A stretch of DNA of 64,000 nucleotides, from NCBI GenBank assembly GCA_958452575.1, contig CAUDUM010000006.1:129477-193476 (forward strand), read 5' to 3'. A program made the translations under genes and the position numbers. Position 1 is the first letter of the stretch, and each line of letters begins with the position of its first letter. Below are positions 26,131-34,807 of this stretch, in pieces. The notes below the pieces were generated by a model. The model had not been told where the DNA came from, ran no database searches, and was given only the letters and a program-made list of their open reading frames with translations. This stretch comes from an uncultured Eggerthellaceae bacterium. GTDB taxonomy: Bacteria; Actinomycetota; Coriobacteriia; Coriobacteriales; Eggerthellaceae.

Positions 26131-26169
26131 GCGAGTGCCCGCGCCGCAGCTGCGGACACGGGCACTCGC
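26131..26169 (-). terminator. Intrinsic terminator of the CoA-transferase gene
   Basis: On the minus strand GCGAGTGCCCG and CGGGCACTCGC pair around a GC-rich inner hairpin, then TTTTC. It lies about 25 bases past the stop at 26193. Confidence 0.85.
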
Positions 26170-26192
26170 GTCAGCGGTCCAACCCTTCCCGG

Positions 26193-27755
26193 CTAGTCCT
26201 CCAGGAAGTCGCCCAGCTTACCCCACTTCTCCTGGAAGATGTCGGGGTTCATCAGCTTCAGGTCGGACGAAATCTCGGGACGGAAGCCCATATGGGCGAG
26301 CACGTCCTTCTCCATGTCGATGCCCGGGGCGATCTCGATGAGCGTGACCTTGCCGTCGATCAGCTTGAACACGGCGCGCTCGGTGACGTAGAGGACCGTC
26401 TGGTCGGGGCGCGCGTACTGGCCGGCAAAGGTGATCTGCTCAACCTCGTCGACGAACTTGGCAGCGGTGCCCTCCTCGTCGATGACCAGCTTGCCGTCCT
26501 CGATGTGCTCCTTGGCCTTGGCCATGAAGGTGCCGGCGAAGACGATCTTCTTGGCGCTGTTGGTGATGTCGATGAATCCGCCGGGGCCGGTGGGACGGTT
26601 GCCGAACTTGGAGACGTTCAGATTGCCGTGCTTGTCGGCTTGGGCCAGACCCAGGAAGGTGATGTCGACGCCGCCGCCGTCGATGAAGTCGAACATGTCG
26701 TTGTGCACCATGATGCACTCGGCGTTGTAGTTGCTGCCGAAGTTGGGCAGGGCCGCGGGCACGCCGCCCACGCCGCCGGCCTCAGCGACGATGGTGATCT
26801 CGTCGGTGTAGCCCTCCTCGGACACGATGGCCGACACGTCGGCGGGGATGCCCACGCCCACGTTGCCCACGGCGCCCTTGCGGACCTCCATCGCGGCACG
26901 GCGGCAGATGATCTTGCGCGGCGACAGGTCGAGCACAGGCAGCTCGGAGAGCGGCTTCTTCAGGCCGCCGGAGAACGACGGGTCGTAGTACACGCCCTCG
27001 GTCTGCCAGCAGGCGTCCTGGCTGGTGGCCTGGACCACGTAGTCGACCAGGATGCCGGGGATGCGCACGTCCTTGGGGTTGAGCGTGCCCTTCTTGGCCA
27101 GGTACTCGACCTGCACGATGACGATGCCGCCGGAGTTGTGGGCGGCGGTGGCCACGGCCAGGCCCTCGTTCATGACGCTCTCATGCGAGAAGGAGATGTT
27201 GCCGTTCTCGTCTGCCACGGTGCCGCGCAGCAGCGCGACGCCCAGCGGGAAGCTCTTGTAGAACAGGTACTCCTCGCCCTGGAACTCGATGAGCTCCACC
27301 AGGTCCTCGGTGGTGACCTCGTTCATCTTGCCGCCCTCGACGCGCGGATCGACGAACGTGCCCAGGCCCACCTTGGTCATGAGGCCGGGACGGCCCGCGG
27401 CGATCTCGCGCCACAGGTTGACGATGACGCCCTGCGGCAGGCAGTGGCAGTGGATCTTGTTCTCGAGCACCAGCTTGCACAGCGCGAAAGCCGAGCCGAT
27501 GTGAGCGCCTGACCAATGCGTGACCAGACCGGGGCCGGCCTCGCCCAGATGCGTGACGCCGCGCTCCTTCCAGTCACCCATCGCGCAGCCCTGCTTCAGG
27601 TTCAAGTTGCAGGGATGGCCCGTCTCCGCGAAGCTGTCGCGGATCGCGATGGAGATCTCCTCGGGCCAGCCCGACAGACCCATGCCGGCAAGGCCTACGG
27701 TCGCGCCGTCGGGGATGAGCTTTGCCGCCTCCTCGGCAGTGATGAACTTCGCCAT
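26193..27755 (-). CDS. Acyl-CoA:carboxylate CoA-transferase (family I, propionate CoA-transferase type)
   Basis: A 520-residue protein containing both the alpha-like and beta-like halves of family I CoA-transferases in one chain, as in Pct and YdiF. The N-terminal half has DGATVGLAGMGLSGWPEE. The second half has the glutamate motif SEEG followed by VAEAGGVGGVPAAL. The catalytic residue is expected to be the Glu of SEEG, which would form the glutamyl-CoA thioester. It swaps CoA between short or modified carboxylic acids in the cytoplasm. The start has AAGGAGGT. It is divergent from the GRE activase and possibly serves the dehydratase module at 0-5 kb, but this is inference. Confidence 0.93.
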   Translation of the reverse strand: MAKFITAEEAAKLIPDGATVGLAGMGLSGWPEEISIAIRDSFAETGHPCNLNLKQGCAMGDWKERGVTHLGEAGPGLVTHWSGAHIGSAFALCKLVLENKIHCHCLPQGVIVNLWREIAAGRPGLMTKVGLGTFVDPRVEGGKMNEVTTEDLVELIEFQGEEYLFYKSFPLGVALLRGTVADENGNISFSHESVMNEGLAVATAAHNSGGIVIVQVEYLAKKGTLNPKDVRIPGILVDYVVQATSQDACWQTEGVYYDPSFSGGLKKPLSELPVLDLSPRKIICRRAAMEVRKGAVGNVGVGIPADVSAIVSEEGYTDEITIVAEAGGVGGVPAALPNFGSNYNAECIMVHNDMFDFIDGGGVDITFLGLAQADKHGNLNVSKFGNRPTGPGGFIDITNSAKKIVFAGTFMAKAKEHIEDGKLVIDEEGTAAKFVDEVEQITFAGQYARPDQTVLYVTERAVFKLIDGKVTLIEIAPGIDMEKDVLAHMGFRPEISSDLKLMNPDIFQEKWGKLGDFLED

Positions 27756-28091
27756 CGATTACCTCCTTATATGGATACAGAATGTGGCGGTCCTCTGCAG
27801 ACGCGCCTTGGCGGCAGGCGCCCTCCCCTGCGTCTCCGCCGGCGGTTGGGTCGTCTGCGCCGCTCCACCGTTGCACTATAAGTCTAGCACCGGCCAGACG
27901 CACCGCACCGCACCGTCACGACAATAAACTCTGTGCATTCATAACAATTCCCTCGAGGGGAATTCATCCCAGACGCTAAACATCGCCGATCGCGAAGCGC
28001 CCTTGCGGCCGCTTCCCTATAATCGTCGCTGCAAACGCACATCCATCTGCATGCCAAGGCGTCTTGGCGAAACAAGAGAGAGGGTTCGGAC
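27756..28091. other. Divergent promoter region, CoA-transferase / activase
   Basis: A 336-base gap between two divergent genes, with no coding potential. The more AT-rich 27920-27985 segment is the likely promoter zone. No operator stands out. Confidence 0.5.
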
Positions 28092-29018
28092 ATGGAGCAA
28101 GAGGAGCTGAAAGCCGCCACCGGCACGGTGTTCAACGTGCAGCATTACAGCATCCACGACGGCCCGGGCATCCGCACGAACGTCTTCGTGAAGGGCTGTC
28201 CGCTGCGCTGCCTGTGGTGCTCCAACCCCGAGTCCCAGCTGCCCGAGCCCCAGCTCATGTACCTGGAGGACAAGTGCGTGGGATGCGGCGCCTGCATCGA
28301 GGCGTGCCCCAAGGGCGCGGTGAGCCGCCAGCCCGACCGCCCCGAGAAGGTGCGCACCGACCGCACGCTGTGCGTCGCGTGCGGCGCCTGCGTGGACGTG
28401 TGCCCCACCGAGGCGCGCACCATCTCCGGCGAGACCATGACGGCAGGCGACGCGTATCTGCAGGTCGAGGAGGACCGCCTGTTCTACGGCGACGACGGCG
28501 GCCTGACCGTCGGCGGCGGCGAGGCGCTCGCGCATCCCGACTTCACCCGCGCGCTCGTGACGCTGTGCAAGGACTCCGGCATGTCCACCTGCGTCGAGAC
28601 GTGCGGCGCCGTGGCGTGGGAGCAGATGAAGCCCGTCCTGAAAAACGTCGACATCGTGCTCTACGACATCAAGCAGATGGACTCCGCCAAGCACAAGGAG
28701 TACACGGGCATGGGCAACGAGCTCATCCTGGACAACCTCGAGCGCATCTCCAACGAGACGGACTGCACGATCGTCGTGCGCTGCCCCGTCATCCCCCCGT
28801 GCAACGACAGCGAGGAGGAGATGCACGCCATCGGCCGCTTCCTCACCGAGAAGAAGATCCGCGTGAGCGAGATCGACCTGCTCCCCTACCACAGCCTGGG
28901 CGAAGGCAAGCGCATGCAGCTGGAACGCGAGAAGAGCTTCACCAGCGAGGTGCCCGACGCCGCCCACGTGGAGAGCCTGCGCGACGTGCTGCGCGGTTAC
29001 GGATTCACCGTCAAATAA
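28092..29018 (+). CDS. Glycyl radical enzyme activating enzyme (radical SAM)
   Basis: A 308-residue radical SAM activase. The SAM cluster motif is CPLRCLWC (C36, C40, C43). Two inserted ferredoxin-type [4Fe-4S] sites follow: CVGCGACIEACP (C62-C72) and CVACGACVDVCP (C94-C104). These inserts are typical of activases for non-PFL glycyl radical enzymes. The GGE segment is VGGGEALAHPDF, where SGGEPL is usual. DIKQMDSAKHKEYTG is the SAM-binding strand region. It abstracts H from the partner GRE to form the glycyl radical, and no other GRE is in the window. Unusually it is not adjacent to the GRE but about 6-8 kb away on the other strand. Confidence 0.93.
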   Translation: MEQEELKAATGTVFNVQHYSIHDGPGIRTNVFVKGCPLRCLWCSNPESQLPEPQLMYLEDKCVGCGACIEACPKGAVSRQPDRPEKVRTDRTLCVACGACVDVCPTEARTISGETMTAGDAYLQVEEDRLFYGDDGGLTVGGGEALAHPDFTRALVTLCKDSGMSTCVETCGAVAWEQMKPVLKNVDIVLYDIKQMDSAKHKEYTGMGNELILDNLERISNETDCTIVVRCPVIPPCNDSEEEMHAIGRFLTEKKIRVSEIDLLPYHSLGEGKRMQLEREKSFTSEVPDAAHVESLRDVLRGYGFTVK

Positions 29019-29063
29019 CCCGAAGGAACCATCCTTCCATCGGCCTTCAGGGCCCCCTCTGAA

Positions 29064-29105
29064 GCCGCCGGGGCAGACCCTCCCCAACCACCCCGGCGGC
29101 ATCTT
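29064..29105 (+). terminator. Intrinsic terminator of the activase gene
   Basis: GCCGCCGGGG and CCCCGGCGGC pair around a 17-base loop, followed by ATCTTT. It is 45 bases past the stop. The rest of the gap to 29296 is purine-rich with no gene seen. Confidence 0.7.
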
Positions 29106-29296
29106 TATGCCCTGATGAGGGAGGATGCGCGAGGAGGCGGGACGGGGCACCCGAAGCCGTCGACGGCGGGACGAGGATGGGGCTCGCAAGGAGGCGCGCG
29201 GGGCGCGAAGGAGCGCACCACGGTGCGGACGAAACGCGGAAGGGCATGCCGTGGTGCCCGAGACGCCATCGGCAAGACGAAGATGGAACGCGGAAG

Positions 29297-29776
29297 CTAG
29301 GCTTGGTCCCCATGGACGACGGGACGTGCCTGGCAGGGGCCCGTGTAGGTGATCGCCGGCGCCTCGATGCCCTTTTCCTCAAGGCGCGAGAGCGGGGATA
29401 TCATCGTGAGCATCGTGCCTTCCGACAGGATGTCGCCCGCATCGTCGTAGGCGACGATGCGCCAGAACTGCTTGCGGCCGCCATGGCGCGAGGGCTCCTC
29501 GCGATCGATGTCGGCGACGCCGCGCACCATGCCGCCGAGCTTGCCGCTTTTGCGGTGGGTGACGTCGAGGTTGATGCCGAAGGGGCGCTCGACCGCCGGA
29601 TCGGTGCGCGCGGCGGCGCCGTAGCTCGCCGCCGACTCGAGCAGCGCCAACGTGGCGCCGCCGTGCAGAAAGCCCCATTCCTGAAGGACGTCGCCGCTTA
29701 TGGGCATCGTCAATTCGACGTGATCGGGGGTGATCTCCACAATGGAGATGCCCAGCACATCAAGCAGGGTCTTCAT
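29297..29776 (-). CDS. PaaI/YbgC-type hotdog-fold thioesterase
   Basis: A 159-residue single-domain hotdog protein. WGFLHGGATLALLESAAS carries the HGG motif and the glutamate expected to be catalytic in the DHNA-CoA/PaaI thioesterase group, followed by GINLDVTHRKSG. It hydrolyses small acyl-CoAs in the cytoplasm; the natural substrate is unknown. The ATG at 29776 follows AAAGG, and an in-frame TTG two codons up is possible. Its start overlaps the end of the upstream flippase-like gene by 17 bases, so the two are co-transcribed. Confidence 0.88.
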   Translation of the reverse strand: MKTLLDVLGISIVEITPDHVELTMPISGDVLQEWGFLHGGATLALLESAASYGAAARTDPAVERPFGINLDVTHRKSGKLGGMVRGVADIDREEPSRHGGRKQFWRIVAYDDAGDILSEGTMLTMISPLSRLEEKGIEAPAITYTGPCQARPVVHGDQA

Positions 29777-30956
29777 CGACAACCGACCTTTCTTCGATGA
29801 TCTCGGTCTTGAGCGGAACCACCTTTTCCTGACTCAGCGAGGGAATGTCATATTGGGGCAGCTTGAGGTGCCGCTTGGGCGCCTTGCGCGACGCGGGCGC
29901 GCCCGCCTCGCGGGCCGCCCGCTCGTCCTGATCCGCATCCGCCTTCCCCTCGTCGCCGCGAAACGTCTTGGTGACGTTGATGAGGATGGCGCCGATGACG
30001 AACGGCATCCAGAACACGATGCCGCGGTACACAAGGCCGATCGCCATACCGGCGGCGCTCGATTCGCCGAACGCCGTGAACGCGACGACCACCATCGCCT
30101 CGACCACGCCCACGCCCTGCGGCGTGATGGAGATCATGGCGAACAGCGTGGCGACCACGTATCCGCAGACGAGCGGCTCGATCGACGTGACGCCGAACGC
30201 CAGGCCCACCAGGCAGAAGCACGAGAGCTCGCACAAAGACGCGATGATCGAGCAGCCGTACGCCTCGAGCGTGGGACGCGGATTCTGACCGATGAGGCCC
30301 GCAGCATCCGAGAACGAGGTGACCAGCTTGCCCGCCCAGGGCTTGAGCGGCTTTTTCTTGAAGCGGACGAGCACGTTGTTGACCAAGCGCTCGATCGGGC
30401 TCAGCGCGCGCAGCACGATGGCGGGGCGGCGGCGTCCCAGCACCATGATCAGGATCATGACGCTCACCAGCACGATGACGAGCATGCCCACGAGGAACCA
30501 CAGAGGCGACAAGCCCACGGTGAGCGCCAGCATGATGAACGCGGAGATCATGATGGTGGCGAACGCGCCGTCGATCGTGATCTGCATGAGCAGCGCCGCC
30601 GAGGTGGCCTTGCCCGCCTCGATGCCGCGCTTGCGCGCGTCGTTGACCACGAGCGTCGTGCCCGCCAGGTTGAGCGAGGGCGCGATGGTGTTCATGAAGA
30701 ACGTGCCGAACACAAGCGGCAGCGTCGAGCGCGGATTCATGCGCTCGTTGACCGCCTTGAAGCAATGCGAATAGGCGAAGCTTTGCGAGAGGTACTTGCC
30801 CAACTGCGTGCAGATGGCGGCGATCAGGGGCAGCGTGGCTCCCTGCTTCATGGTCTCGACGAGCTCGACCAGCTGGTCGCCGCGCATGAACACCACCGCG
30901 CACACGATGATGATCACCAGGCCGATCAACAGAAGCCGGATGTTGCCGCTCTTCAC
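29760..30956 (-). CDS. Flippase-like/lysylphosphatidylglycerol synthase transmembrane domain protein (UPF0104)
   Basis: A 398-residue membrane protein with about eight hydrophobic segments. Conserved points are the N-terminal helix, NTIAPSLNLAGTTLVVNDAR and TPQGVGVVEAMVVVAF with an acidic residue in a helix, as in the AglD/MprF-N family of glycerolipid flippases. The C-terminal 65 residues are a charged cytoplasmic tail. No aminoacyl-transferase domain is attached, so this is not a complete MprF. It begins 24 bases after the acetamidase stop and overlaps the thioesterase, forming a three-gene operon. Confidence 0.85.
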   Translation of the reverse strand: MKSGNIRLLLIGLVIIIVCAVVFMRGDQLVELVETMKQGATLPLIAAICTQLGKYLSQSFAYSHCFKAVNERMNPRSTLPLVFGTFFMNTIAPSLNLAGTTLVVNDARKRGIEAGKATSAALLMQITIDGAFATIMISAFIMLALTVGLSPLWFLVGMLVIVLVSVMILIMVLGRRRPAIVLRALSPIERLVNNVLVRFKKKPLKPWAGKLVTSFSDAAGLIGQNPRPTLEAYGCSIIASLCELSCFCLVGLAFGVTSIEPLVCGYVVATLFAMISITPQGVGVVEAMVVVAFTAFGESSAAGMAIGLVYRGIVFWMPFVIGAILINVTKTFRGDEGKADADQDERAAREAGAPASRKAPKRHLKLPQYDIPSLSQEKVVPLKTEIIEERSVVDEDPA

Positions 30957-30980
30957 GTTGAACCTCGGGTCCGCAGTTGC

Positions 30981-31877
30981 CTACAGCGAGAATCCGTACG
31001 CGTCCAAAACGCGCTTGGGAACCATGAAGCGGACGGTTTTGTTGGGGTCGACCATCTGGCTGACGCGCACATCCCCGCACAAGCTGAACAGCATCACCAG
31101 ATCGGCGGGATCCTGCCCCGTGCGGTCGGCGACCAGGTCGACCAGGCGGTGCACCGCGCCGTCGGCCGCCTCGTCGAGGGAAGGGGCCGAGTAGATGACG
31201 CCGAACTCGTCGGAGGTCTCGATGAGCGGAGTGTCCAGCGACAGCTCGGGCAGCGCCGTCAGCGTGACGGTGGCGTACCCGGCGACCTCGGCGCCCGACA
31301 CGCTCACCTCGCCGTCGCCCATGACGGCATGCATGTCGCCGCAGCCGAACAGCGCGCCGTCGACCGCCACCGGGAAGTACAGCGCGGCGCCCGCGCCGAT
31401 CTGCGTGGTGTCCATGTTGCCGCCGTGGGTGGAAGGCGTGCCGCAGTTGACCGGCTCGCCCGCCGGCGCGACGCCGATGACGCCGATCATGGGATCGAGC
31501 GGCAGGCGCACATGCTCGTCCCACACCAGCTCGTCGCCCTCGATGGCGCACAGGCGCGTGCTCCAGGCATCCAGACGGTCGCCGTAGACGCCTTCGTCCT
31601 TGCCCGTGCAGCTGGCGGTCTGGGGATCCAGCTCGATGCGGTCGATCGCCACCTTGAGCGCGCCGCCCGCCTTGGCCCCCTCGACGAAGATCGGGCCGGT
31701 GGCGGGGTTGATCGCGTCCCAGTCGATGGAATCCAGCTCGTCCTCGGGCGTGCGGATCTGATTGCCGAAGCAATCCTTGGTGCGGATGCGCACCGTCTCG
31801 CCGGAGGCGACCGTCAAAGCCGGCTCCAGATCCTTGGAGAACGCATAGAAAATCTTGTCATCGGAAAGCTCGTGCAT
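30981..31877 (-). CDS. Acetamidase/formamidase family protein
   Basis: A 298-residue FmdA/AmdA-type amidohydrolase. Start MHELSDDKIFYAF at 31877 with GGAGGG upstream; an earlier in-frame start lacks support. Conserved segments are STHGGNMDTTQIGAG, the metal/active-site region, and CGDMHAVMGDGEVSVSG. It would release ammonia from a short amide in the cytoplasm. It is the first gene of the operon that continues to the flippase and thioesterase. A long stem structure precedes it. Confidence 0.9.
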   Translation of the reverse strand: MHELSDDKIFYAFSKDLEPALTVASGETVRIRTKDCFGNQIRTPEDELDSIDWDAINPATGPIFVEGAKAGGALKVAIDRIELDPQTASCTGKDEGVYGDRLDAWSTRLCAIEGDELVWDEHVRLPLDPMIGVIGVAPAGEPVNCGTPSTHGGNMDTTQIGAGAALYFPVAVDGALFGCGDMHAVMGDGEVSVSGAEVAGYATVTLTALPELSLDTPLIETSDEFGVIYSAPSLDEAADGAVHRLVDLVADRTGQDPADLVMLFSLCGDVRVSQMVDPNKTVRFMVPKRVLDAYGFSL

Positions 31878-31943
31878 ATTCCCTCCCCCCTTATAAGGGA
31901 AGCGCCGCTTCTTCATCGAAGCCAGCGCCAATACTCTTGGACC

Positions 31944-32067
31944 GCCCCTTCCGGTCGGGCCGGGCGGCTCGCGCGCAGTATCCGCACGAGCCGAAACGCC
32001 CAGTGGGCGTTTCGAGCGAGCTCAGGACCTGTCTGAGCACGTGCCGTCCGGCCCGACCGGAAGGGGC
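31944..32067. repeat. Perfect 20-bp stem closing two hairpins (three-way-junction layout)
   Basis: 31944-31963 and 32048-32067 are perfectly complementary over 20 bases (core TTCCGGTCGGGCCGG). Within lie CGAAACGCCC-N3-GGGCGTTTCG (31992-32014, 10 bp) and GCTCAG-N7-CTGAGC (32020-32038). It sits between the purH stop and the acetamidase start. It may be a structured RNA leader, a compound terminator of purH, or a small mobile element. Confidence 0.8.
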
Positions 32068-32094
32068 AGCGCCGGCAGAATGCCGGCGCTCATC

Positions 32095-33690
32095 TTAATG
32101 CCTGAAGTGGCGGTGACCGGTGAACACCATGGCGATCCCATGCTCATCGCACGCCTGGATGCTCTCATCGTCGCGGATGGAGCCGCCGGGCTGGATGATG
32201 GCGGTCACACCGTAGCTTGCCAGCGTGTCGATGTTGTCGCGGAACGGGAAGAACGCATCCGATGCCGCGACCAGGCCCTCGGCCGGCACGCCCATGCGCT
32301 CGCACGCCTCATGGGCGCGCTTGCAGGCCAGCTCCGCGGAATCGACGCGGTTGGGCTGGCCGGGGCCCATGCCGATGCCGGCGTGGTTCTTGGACACCAG
32401 GATGGCGTTGGACTTGACGCCCTTGCACACGCGCCACGCGAACAGCAGCTCGTGCATCTCCTCGTCGGTGGGCTTGCGCTTGGTGGGTACCGTGAAATCC
32501 TCGGGCTTCTCGGCCACGCGGTCGACGTTTTGCACCAGCATGCCGCCGTCGACGCTGCGGAACTCCACCGCCACGGGCGCATCCACACCGCCCGTGCGCA
32601 GCACGCGCACGTTCTTCTTCTGCTGCAGCAGATCGAGCGCGCCCTGCTCGTAGCCAGGGGCGATGACGACCTCGATGAACTGTTTGTTCTCGTTGATATG
32701 CTCGACCATCTCCTGGGACACCTCGACGTTGGCCGCGATGATGCCGCCGAACGCGCTCTTGGGATCGCAGGCGAACGCCTTGTCGTAGGCCTCGGCCACC
32801 GTAGCGGCCACGGCGGAGCCGCAGGGGTTCTGATGCTTCAGGATCACCACAGCGGGCTCGTCGAACTCGCGCACGAGCGCCCAGCAGGCGTCGGTGTCCA
32901 GCAGGTTGTTGTAGGACAGCTCCTTGCCGTTGAGCTGCTCGGCGTTGACCAGGCTGTGCGGCTGGGCGAACTCGTCGAGGCGGTAGAACGCCGCCTTCTG
33001 GTGCGGATTCTCGCCGTAGCGCAGGCCCTGCTGCTTGACCAGGTTCAGGTCGACCGCGTCGGGCATCTCGTCGGGCAGGCCGGCCCCCGCATCCAGCTGC
33101 TTTTCCAGCCAGCGGGCGATCGCGCCGTCGTAGGCGTTGGTGGTCTGGAACACCTTGAGCGCAAGCGCACGGCGGGTCTCCAGCGTGGTGGCGCCACCGT
33201 TGGCGCGCATCTCCACCAGGATGGCGTCGTAGCTGGCGGGATCGGTGACCACGGCCACCGAGGCGTGGTTCTTGGCAGCGGAGCGCAGCATCGACGGACC
33301 GCCGATGTCGATGTTCTCGATGCAGGTGTCGAAGTCGGCGCCGCCGGCGACCGTCTTCTCAAAGGCGTAGAGGTTCACCACCACCATGTCGATCATCTGG
33401 ATGCCGTGCTCGTCGGCCTCGGCCATGTGCTGCGGATTGTCGCGCTTGGCCAGAAGACCACCGTGCACCATGGGGTGCAGGGTCTTGACGCGGCCGTCCA
33501 TCATCTCGGGGAACTGCGTCACCTCGTCGATCGGGGTGACCGGCACGCCGCCTTCCGCGATGGCGCGGGCGGTGCCGCCCGTCGAGATGATCTCGGCGCC
33601 GAACTCATCGTGCAGCGCACGCGCGAACTCGACGACGCCCGTCTTGTCGGTGACAGACATGAGAACGCGCTTCACTTTGGGATTTTCCAT
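32095..33690 (-). CDS. purH: Bifunctional AICAR formyltransferase / IMP cyclohydrolase
   Basis: A 531-residue enzyme for the last two steps to IMP. The N-terminal IMP cyclohydrolase has KRVLMSVTDKTGVVEFAR, the methylglyoxal-synthase-like fold. The C-terminal formyltransferase has LRYGENPHQKAAFY and LKHQNPCGSA, with active-site Lys and His. The start MENPKVKRVLM at 33690 has AGGAGG 12 bases upstream, slightly long but with no better start. It is preceded by the XdhC-like gene (109-base gap) and purN on the same strand. Confidence 0.97.
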   Translation of the reverse strand: MENPKVKRVLMSVTDKTGVVEFARALHDEFGAEIISTGGTARAIAEGGVPVTPIDEVTQFPEMMDGRVKTLHPMVHGGLLAKRDNPQHMAEADEHGIQMIDMVVVNLYAFEKTVAGGADFDTCIENIDIGGPSMLRSAAKNHASVAVVTDPASYDAILVEMRANGGATTLETRRALALKVFQTTNAYDGAIARWLEKQLDAGAGLPDEMPDAVDLNLVKQQGLRYGENPHQKAAFYRLDEFAQPHSLVNAEQLNGKELSYNNLLDTDACWALVREFDEPAVVILKHQNPCGSAVAATVAEAYDKAFACDPKSAFGGIIAANVEVSQEMVEHINENKQFIEVVIAPGYEQGALDLLQQKKNVRVLRTGGVDAPVAVEFRSVDGGMLVQNVDRVAEKPEDFTVPTKRKPTDEEMHELLFAWRVCKGVKSNAILVSKNHAGIGMGPGQPNRVDSAELACKRAHEACERMGVPAEGLVAASDAFFPFRDNIDTLASYGVTAIIQPGGSIRDDESIQACDEHGIAMVFTGHRHFRH

Positions 33691-33799
33691 GATGGATCCA
33701 AACCTCCTCGCCCGATAACGCATATGAAATCAGGATACCAGCCTTAACGGGATTTTTACGCATCGCGCCGGGTGAGCGCACGAAAACACCCGCTCAGGG

Positions 33800-34792
33800 C
33801 TACTGCCTGCCCAGGCTTGCCTCGTGCTTGGCACGCGCCTGGGCGCTGTAGCGCTGGCGATAGCGCACGTCGACCAGCTCCGCGACGATGGCGATCGCCA
33901 GCTCGGCGGGCGTCTTGGCGCCGAACTTGAGGCCGATGGGGCGCTTGATGCGCTCCCAATCCTGCTCGTTTGCGCCCTTTGCCAGCACCAGGTCGTGGAC
34001 GGTGTCGTTTTTGCCCTTGCAGCCCATCATGCCCACGTAGTGAGCTTGGTGCTTGGTCGCCCACACGCAGCCCTCGGGGTCGAACATGTGGCCGCGCGTC
34101 AGCACGCACACGTAGTCCTCGGGCGCGCATGCCAAATCGGCCAGTCCGTCGAAGTTACCGCCTTCGAGCAGGATGCGGTGCGCGTCGGGGAAGCGCCCCT
34201 CGTTGAGATAGGCGGCATCGTAGTCGACCGCCGTCACCTCAAAACCCACGTGCGCCGCCAGCGCGGCAACCTCGCTCGCCGCGTCCGAGGCGCCCAGCAG
34301 CCACACGCGCACCGCGTCGAACAGCGGCACGGATAACCAGGTGAGGCCCTCGAACTGCTCGTTGTGCATGCTGGGGCCGCGCGTGGCGTCCTTCATCTGG
34401 AACTTGTCGCGGTCGGAATAGGCGCGCGACGCCACGATCTCCTTGGCGTCGTTGCAGAAGAACACGAGCGGCTCCCCGTCGGCCGAGCCGACGTCGCCGT
34501 ACTTCTTGGTGACCTCGTTGTCGGTGTTGCGCTGCGCCTCGGCTGCGTCGTAGACGACCTTGAAGCCGATCCACGCCAGGTCGCCCTCGTCCATGGCGCG
34601 CAAAGCGCGCTCGAACACGGGGATATCGGCGGCGGTCAGGCTTTCAGCAATGACCTGCAGATACGTTGGATCCACATGCTCGTTGCCCTCGAGGGCGGCA
34701 GCGGAGAAACAGGGGAAATCCGCCTCGGAGAGCACGGGGGTGCTCCCCGCCTCCAGATCGGCGATGATGCGCGCCAGCGTCGTCTTGTCCAT
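33800..34792 (-). CDS. XdhC/CoxI-family molybdenum-hydroxylase accessory protein
   Basis: A 330-residue protein. The C-terminal half is the XdhC Rossmann domain: VWLLGASDAASEVAALAAHV, the RGHMFD loop, YVGMMGCKGKN and a final IGLKFGAKTPAELAIAIVAE. The N-terminal CoxI/XdhC segment is divergent. XdhC proteins insert or sulfurate the Mo cofactor of xanthine-dehydrogenase-type enzymes, none of which is in the window. It begins 15 bases after the purN stop, placing it inside a purine operon. Function in Mo-enzyme maturation is inferred from family. Confidence 0.85.
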   Translation of the reverse strand: MDKTTLARIIADLEAGSTPVLSEADFPCFSAAALEGNEHVDPTYLQVIAESLTAADIPVFERALRAMDEGDLAWIGFKVVYDAAEAQRNTDNEVTKKYGDVGSADGEPLVFFCNDAKEIVASRAYSDRDKFQMKDATRGPSMHNEQFEGLTWLSVPLFDAVRVWLLGASDAASEVAALAAHVGFEVTAVDYDAAYLNEGRFPDAHRILLEGGNFDGLADLACAPEDYVCVLTRGHMFDPEGCVWATKHQAHYVGMMGCKGKNDTVHDLVLAKGANEQDWERIKRPIGLKFGAKTPAELAIAIVAELVDVRYRQRYSAQARAKHEASLGRQ

Positions 34793-34807
34793 TGCGGCGC
34801 CTCCGTC

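Noticed and set aside
29760..30956. Complete MprF lysylphosphatidylglycerol synthase
   Set aside because: Only the flippase-like membrane domain is present; the C-terminal aminoacyl transferase domain is missing.
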